Below, piece after piece: positions 41,975-50,068 of a DNA stretch of 50,068 bases. The notes under the pieces are model-generated. The model was not told the DNA's origin and did not search any database. It worked only from the letters and a program-made list of their open reading frames with translations. Where the stretch lies: assembly GCA_902651635.1 (NCBI GenBank), contig CACRSC010000144.1, positions 1-50,068 of the forward strand, given 5' to 3'. This DNA comes from Mastigamoeba balamuthi (taxonomy: Eukaryota > Evosea > Mastigamoebida > Mastigamoebidae). Each line of letters begins with the position of its first letter. The first letter of the stretch is position 1. A program made the translations under genes and the position numbers.

Positions 41975-44900
41975 TCACTCGTCCAGTGGGTAGGCGACGA
42001 CGACACCCTTTCCCTTGAGTGATAGCTGCACGGACTCTCCGAAGCGGAACGCGCATCCGGCGAGCTCGTACGTGCGCTGGCAACAGAGGATCTCGCCAGG
42101 CTGAGTCCGGGACTTGAGCCTGCTGGCCGTGTTGACCGTGTCAGACCACAGGTCGTAGACCCACTGCCTCTTCCCGATGATTCCGCCGCTGCACGGTCCC
42201 GAGCTGATTCCCACGTGCGCCCTCATGCTCTGCTGCCCCCCGAACCTCCTCCCGGCAGCACACTCGCGGAGCGCCATCGCCAGTCGCACGATCTGGCTCG
42301 CATACTCGGTGCTGGGCGTTGGAATCCCCGTGGCTGCCACTGCGACCCCTATAAGTTAGTTGTCGTTCAACCCCCTGAAGAGAGGCGAGGCACTGTATGC
42401 ATCGAGGATAGTCTTGATCTTGACAGCCCCTGAGCTCTCTGTGATATTGTCGAACTCAGCGATGAGGCCGCTCAGCTCCGTTGCAACGTCCGCTGGGGGA
42501 GCGCTGGCAGCCCAATGAGAGAAGCCTTCGATGCCGCAAAAGAGGACACTTGTCGCCGAGTATTGGTCGCTCGTCAGCGTGCCCCGCTCGAGTGCCCTGA
42601 ACACGTGCGCTGGGAAGAGGTCCGAGAGAATCCTCCTCGACTGCCTATGAACGTGTGCAATCAATAATGAGACACTCAAGAGAAAACGACGGCCTCGCAC
42701 TCGTGTTGGACCTCCCGCATGTGTAAAAGGAAGTTGACAGAGGCCGCGATGTCCGCGAGCTCGTCTCTACCAGAGTAGTTGACGCGGGACTCTGTGGATG
42801 GATGCTTGAGAACCTCTGTAATTGAGGCGGTCAGGCTGCGGATGCGCCGGAACACCATCTCAAGCAACGACAGGAAGATGAAGAGCACGGAGATCAGGAT
42901 GGCACAGTCGATGCCTGCCAGGACACCAAACAGCTCTCTGCCACCAGCCAGCATGTCGTCGTCCCTGATGACCATCAGGTACTGCGCTGCCACGCCCCCC
43001 TGAAAGTGCAGGCAATGAGCTCTCAGCGCTGTCTGATGGCGCGTACAGTGTCTCCAAGGGCGACGCTCTCCACGACATACTCTCCAGAGGGAACCTTGCC
43101 ATTTCTTGGGCAATGCACGAGCCCGGATGCGCTCATAGACTGCAGAGATGCAGAGGTCGAAGTAGCCACGACAGAGCCAACTATTTGCACGGTGAATTAA
43201 AAAGAGAGCCAACTATTTGCACGGTGAATTAAAAAGATGAGGGGCCAAATGAAACAGATTTGGAGAGGAACATACAATTCATCAATACTCCAGATGTGAG
43301 GTTGAACGTGGTCAAGCTGTCGTATGCGGCACGTTGCACAAGGACGGCTCCGTCTGGCGACTGTAGCATCCCGATACACAAGCTAGAGATATTGGCCCAC
43401 AGTGGAAGCCTCGTGGTGACATCGGCCTGCAGCACAACCCACCCGATTCGCACTGACTGGTCTGCGTCCTTCGTGATGCGGGCCGATGTCGTGAGCCTCG
43501 CTCTGCCACTTGCGGGGTCGCGCACAAGCCCGAAAACGGGGTTGCCTTGAGTAAGAGCTGAGGCAATTGCATCCAGTTCATACTGGCGCAGGCTCTCGAG
43601 AGAGCCCTGTGTTCGGTTGAACGACATTCCATTGAACAGTGTTCCGTTCTGGAAGAAAAAGTACACGGAATCGGTGTTTGATGTCAGAAAGAAGGTCTCG
43701 CTGCCGAAGTATGCCATCCAGAAAGGGCCAGAGGCGTTTCCCTCTTCCATGTAGTTCCAAGTGTCAATCTACGTCTTGTCAGTGGATAGCTGAATTTCCC
43801 AAAGGGCGCACCCATTCAGCCCAACCAATTGTGGCCATGCGTAGGTCCGTAAGCTCCGAGTTGATCATGTTGGCAACACGGTGAACATCCGATCGAGCCC
43901 TCTCGGAGATCAGCTGTCTGGTTGTTCTTGCAGAGACACCCATGAGAACACCAATGGTCGCTAGCACAGCAGATATCGTCAGAACAATCACAGCTGCCAC
44001 AACCATTGCGCGCAACGAGTGGGTGGCTAGATATAACATGGCCACTGGCCTCCTGCTCCTTCTTACTGACTGCAACGACGCAGGGCTCCGCGTTGTACTA
44101 TCGGCGGACTCGCAGCCACTGCCCAGCACATCTCCAAGAGACAATTCGCTGAACTGGCTACTCTCGCGGGAGGCTTCCGTCGTGGTGCTGTCCAGTCCCA
44201 TCTTGTGTAACAGCGGGAAGGCAGAGACTAATTGGCCTGTGTAGCTCTCTATCGTCACGCGGCACCCGAAAGTGTAGACAGTCTCCAGTATATCTCTGGC
44301 ACTCTCAGAGCACAATACACCTCCTGGCTCTCCCGACTCCTGGAGAATCTGTGCTTCCTGAACTGCACCAGCAAATGTGAGACTGCTATCTACTACTGCA
44401 CCAGCTGACTCACCAGAGGGGCCCCAGACATCGTAGACTCTCTTAGATACTCCGATTATTGCTCCGCTGCAAGGACCCATTGCAATTCCCATGCGGAATT
44501 GAACGTCTCTTTGCGACCCGCTCATCTTCCTCGAAGTAAATTTCCTGCGGTATTAATGCTTAGACGACCGAACGTCTGACTGATTCGTGCTCGTTGAACA
44601 ACACAGCCAAACTGGCCACAGTGAACACGCTATGTTCGCTCAGCACAGGAATCCCGCACGCCACCACTGCCAAGCGGCGCTTTGAGCTTCCAACAGCGAG
44701 GCGAGAGGGTACCGTATGCATCGCCTATTGTCTTCAATTTTGTCGCACCCTTGTCCGCAACCATCCGATCCATCTCCGAGAACATGTCGTTTAGGAACGA
44801 AGAGACCACTTTGGGCTCTGTGGTCGACGACCTTTTCTTCCTTGTGAGTAGCGCTTGCCAAGGCAGAGCAGCCTCGGACCAGAGAGTGAAGTTGCAGAGA

Positions 44901-46629
44901 TCCACGAAGAGGACTGCTGTCTCGGGGTAGTGTTCGTGGGTCATCTCACCGTTGCGGATACTCTCAATCAGCCTTCGGGGAAAAATGTTCTCGAGAAGGG
45001 TCTGTGTCTGTGCACTCTTGTGCTGCAGGGCGTCGAGGAGGGTGTTCACAGATCGCGACACCTTCCGGAGCTCAACAACTCCTCGATCATCCAAACGGTC
45101 CCCTGAATGCTGGCAGATTTGTTGGCAAGCGAGGCAGCTTCCAGAACGAACCTCTTGATCGGACACGGCCACAATGTGGGACGACAGCGAAGAGACCTTG
45201 CCCGTGACTGTGAAATCGATGACGGCGTTCATCACTACGAATAGGGTGACCAGGATGGCAAGGCCGATCCAGATCAGGGACATTGACACTGCGATTGCCC
45301 GTTATCCGTGTGGGAGTGCCTAGTGCGCACTCGAGTTGATAATCGACGAGATCTTGGCAGAGTACTGAAGGTACACTGCTGCCCTGGGAGTTCCTTCCTG
45401 CCGGTGTGTCAGACATATGGATTCAAATGATCAGCACCTGGTCGTCAAGAATGCTGCCCACAGCGACATAGGACCCCTCGCTCTCGTTGGTGATTCGCGA
45501 ACACGACAGCTGTGGGACAGTCCGTGCCTCTCCGCTTCCGACATCGCCAACTTTGACTGCCAGTTCTGCCCGGGCAGTAAGCAAATACAGTAAAATCGAA
45601 GGAGTGTCTGTCACCAGAGAACTTCGTGGCACTCAGATGGGCAGTGTTGTCCCACAGATCCCGAATGACACCACTGACGTTCTCCAGCTGGCTGAGAAGG
45701 GATCTGGGAGGGATCAGAACGGGTGTTAAACCAAATGCGGAGTACACTGAGATGCAGAGGTCTGTGGCGTCTGCAATGGTGGGCACAACAGCCTGCACAT
45801 CTCTGGAGAACACACACCACCCGACTGCCGTCCCAGAGTAATCGGACTTGGTGACTCTCATCGACACCGCAATGCTGAGCGTCGCGCTAGTGAAACGGGA
45901 TCAGTAAGCGTAACAGTCATTTCTCCAACGTCTCTGGGTTGTAGTAGAGGCCCTCTGCGTGGCCTTGCGCCTTCAGCGACGCCGAAAGCGCTTCCCGGAA
46001 CTCCTTCGTGATGTTCCACGAGAATGATGCCCCCACAGCCATCTGCCCGCTGAAGAACTGCTCACAGCGCCTCTAGAGTGAGCGGGAGACTGTGGAGACG
46101 GCAGGACTGCATCGCACGTTCCCCGAGGCGTCGAAGTAGAGCATGGACGTGAGCTGGTACTGGCGCAGGTACGTGTTGTCCGAGTGCCAGTGCACGAAGA
46201 ACTCTCCCTCGGGTACACCAGCGGCCATGTACGCGTACGTATCGTCCTGCGCGATGGCGCTTTCAATCGGTGATTGCACATAACACGGATAAAGACCCGC
46301 GGAAAAAATGTCCCACCGCGGAGAAAGCGGACCCAACACGCCCACTGCTGCAGGACCGTCTGGAGCAGCGGCACCTGCTGCAGGAGCTCGCTGTGGAAGA
46401 GGCGCATCTGCTCGACGGCCTCGCGGAGCTCGCGGGAGCGCAGGGCGGCGCCGGTGGCGACGAGGACAGCGGCGACGACGGCGCACGAGGCAGCGGCGAG
46501 CGTCGCAGACGAGGAGAGCAGCAGGCGTCCGCGGAGGCGCGGGACGTACCAGGGGACCTCGCGGGCCCTCGCCGGGGCTGCCGCGGGGCGGGCGGTGGCC
46601 ACACTGAGGACCCGGGTGCTCAGTGTCAT
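41975..46629 (-). CDS. tandem receptor adenylyl cyclase: two CHASE4-HAMP-cyclase modules
   Basis: Fourteen exons splice to about 1,325 residues. Module 1: TM1 (LLLSSSATLAAASCAVVAAV), a CHASE4-like sensor (WAAIAQDDTYAYM), TM2 (SLIWIGLAILVTLFVVMNAV), HAMP, and cyclase C1 (LFVDLCNFT, KLKTIGDAY, RVYDVWGPSGESAGAVV). Module 2: TM3 (MVVAAVIVLTISAVLATIGV), a second CHASE4-like sensor (WAEWIDTWNYM), TM4 (AILISVLFIFLSLLEMVF), HAMP (SGRDELADIAASVN), and cyclase C2 (LFCGIEGFS, KIKTILDAY, WVYDLWSDTVNTASRL). C1 keeps both metal Asp but lacks Asn/Arg; C2 has Gly for the first Asp but keeps Asn/Arg, and Lys/Asp predict ATP. Likely one composite site on the plasma membrane, making cAMP under two sensors. One junction (about 45887-45920) lacks a GT donor. 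It is divergent from the gene at 46965. Confidence 0.9.
43174..43237. repeat. 32-bp tandem duplication over a 3' splice site
   Basis: Two exact copies (43174-43205 and 43206-43237) span the polypyrimidine tract and AG of the intron before exon 11 of the cyclase gene. Only the copy nearer exon 11 (AG then exon from 43180) keeps the frame; use of the other would add codons ending in a stop. Confidence 0.9.
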
Positions 46630-46964
46630 CGAAGTGGCCTCAGAATAGACTCCGCGGAACACAACCCGATCAGAAAAAGTGAACCTCTTCGGGTGTGATA
46701 CCTGTGCTATCGTCAAATAGATATTCCAGCCGAAATTGGCAATATAGTCGCTCTGCCGATCGGCCAAGACAGAACCACAACTTCCACTCTTCCAGTGTGG
46801 GGAACTGAAGCCCCACAAGCCTACTAGAAGCCCTTATCTGCTTTTCGCACTGAGACAGTCGGAGCCAGTGAAATGTCAGAGAGATAGATGGAGTTGAGAT
46901 TTTTTAGTGCGAATCAGAAACAATTGAAGGTGATTGTCAGAATCTCTCTGAGCCTGCAACGCCA

Positions 46965-49394
46965 ATGAGGAGAGAGGGTCTGCTGCCCGCAGATATCGAA
47001 GGTCTAGAGGCGGCATGGGCTCTGCGCCAGCACGTGTTGCCGCACATGTCTGACACCACCGACGTGTGCTCGCTGGCAGAGTCGCAGGTGGCGCTGTTCT
47101 TTGCTCCCTGCGTTGGCCGCCTCTCTGCTATCCTCCGCCCACTCTCGTTCCCCAGGATTGCTACTACCACTGCGCTGGTGTCCTGTGTTGCCTCCCAGCA
47201 AACACCTGTGCTGCTGAGCGAGCTGGAGCGCCGCTGCCCCGCGATGGTGAACGGCCTGATGCCCGCGGACATCCACGATGCTATCGTTGCCGTCTGCGCA
47301 GCCCCACGCGCCCCCATCTACAACCTCCGCATCCTGGTGGAGCTCCGCTATTGCCATTACCCCGAGGCCGTGTCTGGACAGGCACTGGTGGCGGCGTGCA
47401 AGGCGGGCGGTGGCGCCAGGGCTGCGCTGTTTGTCCGCGAGCTCTCCTGCAAGCCGTTCTGCGCCCACAAGTGCGACCGAGCGCTGATCGCTCATGCCCT
47501 GCGGATGGCCTGTGCCAGCGGCTCCGCAGAGGCCGTGGATGTCCTGGGAGCCGAGCCATACAGCCTGGGCCACGACCAAGCCATTGTTAGGGAGGGGTGC
47601 ATGGGCGTGTTGGAGTACGCTTGCCAGTCGGGCTGCGTTGCTGTCGTCGACGCACTCGCGAGGCCCCCGTTCAGCGTGAGCCGCACGGACATGCTCGATG
47701 GTCGCCTCGGTGCTCTCGTGTACGCATGCAAGGCGGGGGCAGCAGACGTCGTTTCTCGTCTGACGCGCAGTCCCTTCTGCGTGCAACTGTCAGACGTCCA
47801 CGAGTGCAGGGCTCTGGTGCACGCGGCCAAGAGCGCTGCAGTGCTCGAAGTCCTCGCCCCCTTCAGCCTCGAAATCCGTTCAGTCGCTCGGGAGAAATTC
47901 GCTGACACCCTCCGAGAGGCGTGCTCGTGCAGCAGCGGCGCACCATTGCGCAGGCTGGCGCAGAGCCCGTACTGCTTCGGACACGCAGAGGCGGTCGCGT
48001 GTGGGGCTCTGCAGTTGGCGTGCATTGCTGGCAGTGTGGAGGCGGTCAATGCCCTGGCCGAGCCCCCATACTCTCTGACCCACGACGAAGCTGCTTCCCA
48101 GAGGTGCTATGCGCTTCGGAGTGCGTGCGTTCGTGGGTGGACCGCCCTTGTGCGGAGGCTGGCAGAGCCGCCATACAGCCTGTGCCGAGGGGACGCAGGG
48201 GTGGACAGTTCTCTCGGGGAAGTGGTCACAAACGGGCTCGAGGGCGTTTTCAAGGTTCTGGGAATGGCGCCGTATTCCCTGGGGCAGGCCGAGGCCAGAG
48301 AGTGTCATGCGTTGCTGCGGGCGTGCAAGGAGGGCAGGGCTGGACTCGTGTGCTCGCTGGCACGCGAGCCGTGGAATCTTGACCGCTTGGACGCATCGCA
48401 GGGTGGGAACCTGTGCCTTCTTTACGCGTGCATGAGTGGCAGCCTCGAGACGGTGCGGGCACTTTCGGAGCCGCCGTACAGTCTCCCATTCGACATGGAC
48501 CACCCAGACACCATCGCTGCTCTGCTGGGCGCAGTCACAGACTGCGTATCACTCCAGTTCTCATCAGCAGACGCGGTTCGCTGCGCCCGCACAAAACGAA
48601 ACGCGAGCGGGAAGTTCATGCCAGAGTTCGCTCGGTCGCATGGCGCGGTTGGCTGCGCTGCGATGCTTGGGAGCCAATACGTGGACAGGGGCATCTGCGC
48701 AGAGCTTCTGCACCATGCAATAGGTGCGATGGACAGCACGCAGATGTGCGACCTCGACTGTGTTGTGCGGCTGCTCGTGTCCCGCGAGACTTGTATGAAG
48801 ACAGAGCCAGACTGCCGCTGGCTCTGTGAACTACTGTCGACGATCACCTGTTTGTCTCCGCGCACTCTGCTCTACGTTTGCCAATGTGAAGCAATCGACT
48901 CCGTGATATCGCAGCTGATGAAGTCGAACGATCCAGACATCGTGTACTTTGCCTGCAACGTGTTCATCTGTCTGTGCATTGGCGACAGCATGTCGTACGC
49001 CAAGAATTGCCCTCGCAGTGCGAGCGCAAAGACTGTGAATGACATCGCTGCTCTGGTTCGGTCGCCTCCGAGGATGTACACAGTTGGAAATCAGCCAGTC
49101 TTCGAGATGACGCGCCAGCTGCTCGAGGTGATGCTCGAGCTCTCAAATGTGAAGGAGTTCGTTCCCGTGCTTCTCAACTCGGGGGCCGTGCATGTCCTTG
49201 CTGATGCCATCGCAGCACAGGTCAGCGAGAGGCGTGACATACTCTTTAACCAGTCGCTCTGTGCGCTACTCTCGAATCTGTCGGACCATAGCGTCTCCGC
49301 GAGGCGTACTCTACCATCTGAGTGTGCTCCGCTGGCAAAGGTCTTCGTAGAAATGGCAGGAAGATCACCTGAAAGGGGTCAGAGTGCCGTGTAG
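46965..49394 (+). CDS. ankyrin-like PYSL-repeat and armadillo-like protein, 809 aa
   Basis: An intronless gene, unlike its neighbours. An N-terminal helical region (about 1-120) is followed by about ten ankyrin-like units of 34-37 residues (about 125-510) with a shared pattern: ALxxACxxGxxxxVxxLAEPPYSL. Examples are ALQLACIAGSVEAVNALAEP then PYSL, ALRSACVRGWTALVRRLAEP then PYSL, and LLYACMSGSLETVRALSEPP then YSL. The C-termin third (about 590-800) is armadillo-like (VISQLMKSNDPDIVYFACNV, LLEVMLELSNVKEFVPVLLN, SLCALLSNLSDHS). The architecture suggests a cytosolic scaffold. It ends TAG directly followed by TGA. It is divergent from the tandem cyclase (335 bp between start codons), so co-regulation is possible. 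Partner unknown. Confidence 0.75.
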   Translation: MRREGLLPADIEGLEAAWALRQHVLPHMSDTTDVCSLAESQVALFFAPCVGRLSAILRPLSFPRIATTTALVSCVASQQTPVLLSELERRCPAMVNGLMPADIHDAIVAVCAAPRAPIYNLRILVELRYCHYPEAVSGQALVAACKAGGGARAALFVRELSCKPFCAHKCDRALIAHALRMACASGSAEAVDVLGAEPYSLGHDQAIVREGCMGVLEYACQSGCVAVVDALARPPFSVSRTDMLDGRLGALVYACKAGAADVVSRLTRSPFCVQLSDVHECRALVHAAKSAAVLEVLAPFSLEIRSVAREKFADTLREACSCSSGAPLRRLAQSPYCFGHAEAVACGALQLACIAGSVEAVNALAEPPYSLTHDEAASQRCYALRSACVRGWTALVRRLAEPPYSLCRGDAGVDSSLGEVVTNGLEGVFKVLGMAPYSLGQAEARECHALLRACKEGRAGLVCSLAREPWNLDRLDASQGGNLCLLYACMSGSLETVRALSEPPYSLPFDMDHPDTIAALLGAVTDCVSLQFSSADAVRCARTKRNASGKFMPEFARSHGAVGCAAMLGSQYVDRGICAELLHHAIGAMDSTQMCDLDCVVRLLVSRETCMKTEPDCRWLCELLSTITCLSPRTLLYVCQCEAIDSVISQLMKSNDPDIVYFACNVFICLCIGDSMSYAKNCPRSASAKTVNDIAALVRSPPRMYTVGNQPVFEMTRQLLEVMLELSNVKEFVPVLLNSGAVHVLADAIAAQVSERRDILFNQSLCALLSNLSDHSVSARRTLPSECAPLAKVFVEMAGRSPERGQSAV

Positions 49395-49747
49395 TGAGCG
49401 ACATGATGTGCTGGACGGCCTGCGTCCTCGAACACGTCATAGCCAGCTCATTGACTCCTCTCTCGTGGTTCAATTACTCATGGAACTACAGCCAATAGCA
49501 CTGTTAGACGCGTGTGCTGTTCGAAATGGTGCATCAGTGGTTATTCTCCACTCGGAGCACGATAAATGACTTCTCCGGCAGATACACTCATATCTTAGGA
49601 GAAGAGGGACTCTTTTGAAGATATGTCGTGTTCGCTAATGAGGTGTCGTGTAGCTTTCGCGGATGTGCTATGTGGTCAGTGATTGTTTGCTCTCCGGGGA
49701 ATTGCATCGCCCTGTGAAGTCACCTATGCCTTGGCTTCGAGAGGTTG
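49395..49747. other. intergenic between convergent genes
   Basis: 353 bp between the 3' ends of the repeat protein and the edge cyclase. No gene or clear structured RNA seen. Confidence 0.5.
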
Positions 49748-50068
49748 TCAATTGAAAACGTGCTCGCTGAGGAGAGGATAGAGGGACTGGAAGCCCTTGC
49801 CCTTGAGCTGCAACTGGAGAGGTTCTCCAAAATCGAAGAGGCCCTCGAGGCGCTGACAGGTGGTGGTGCAGCACATGATGCAGCCCGGGGGAGCCTTTGC
49901 ACGAAGGCGGGCAGCGAGGTTGACCGTGTCGGACCAGATGTCGTAGAGCCACATGCTCTTGCCGATGATGCCCCCGCTGCACGGCCCCGTGCTCAGACCC
50001 ATCTGCACCTGCACAGGCGTTCCTCCCATCGTGTTCCAGCGCGACAGCTCCCGAAACCTCAGCGCCAC
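49748..50068 (-). CDS. class III cyclase, C-terminal part (runs off window)
   Basis: The 3' end of another cyclase gene, open to the window edge. MGLSTGPCSGGIIGKSMWLY, DIWSDTVNLAARLRAK and LQLKGKGFQSLYPL closely parallel C2 of the tandem cyclase (STGPCSGG, YDLWSDTVN, LSLKGKG, YPL). The Asp after Tyr (ATP-type), the Asn of TVN and the Arg of AARL are all present, so this is a C2-type or self-sufficient domain. The metal-binding part lies outside the window. It shares orientation with the tandem gene, suggesting local duplication. Confidence 0.9.
   Translation of the reverse strand: MALRFRELSRWNTMGGTPVQVQMGLSTGPCSGGIIGKSMWLYDIWSDTVNLAARLRAKAPPGCIMCCTTTCQRLEGLFDFGEPLQLQLKGKGFQSLYPLLSEHVFN

Noticed and set aside
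45130-45180. A GT-AG intron within the first HAMP region of the tandem cyclase
   Set aside because: Boundary candidates give 49 bp and break the frame; the uninterrupted frame reads through the HAMP segment.

Overview
The window is nuclear DNA of a unicellular eukaryote, probably a free-living protist. The evidence is short GT-AG introns (about 35-130 bp), eukaryote-only proteins (DHX37/Dhr1 helicase, MBF1, deoxyhypusine hydroxylase, an MRH/ATG27-type receptor), receptor-type class III cyclases and LINE remnants. I cannot name the lineage. There is one assembly gap (26474-27320, all N).

The two sides of the gap differ. Left (1-25.6 kb) is AT-richer and gene-poor. It holds LINE pieces (1-3055), a broken FG-GAP surface protein (3194-4698), a receptor cyclase carrying three frameshifts (7768-10136), a glutamate 5-kinase relic (11429-12075), a STAND/AAA-like ATPase (13432-14217), several orphan genes with normal introns, an ankyrin relic, a long DUF5710-type reading frame interrupted by TGA codons (18985-21284), a palindromic dispersed repeat family, a satellite, interstitial TTAGGG repeats and tRNA-like sequences. 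This resembles a repeat-rich, perhaps subtelomeric, compartment. Next to the gap lies an inverted duplication of one exon.

Right (27.3-50 kb) is GC-rich and gene-dense: a RhoGAP-like fragment, an 11-TM orphan, MBF1 and DOHH in divergent orientation, DHX37 (10 exons, 1,364 aa), an MRH receptor, an ABHD13/Bem46-type hydrolase, then a signalling block. That block has a 14-exon gene with two complete CHASE4-TM-HAMP-cyclase modules in one chain, a divergent ankyrin/armadillo-like gene, and the 3' end of another cyclase at the window edge.

The most interesting object is the tandem receptor cyclase at 41975-46629. Its first cyclase domain keeps both metal-binding Asp but lacks the catalytic Asn/Arg. 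Its second lacks the first metal Asp but keeps Asn, Arg and the adenine-selecting Lys/Asp. This is the same division of labour as C1/C2 of animal transmembrane adenylyl cyclases, here attached to two extracellular sensors. Reading frames on the right splice cleanly to open frames, whereas many on the left carry in-frame TGA or TAG codons or frameshifts and look decayed.
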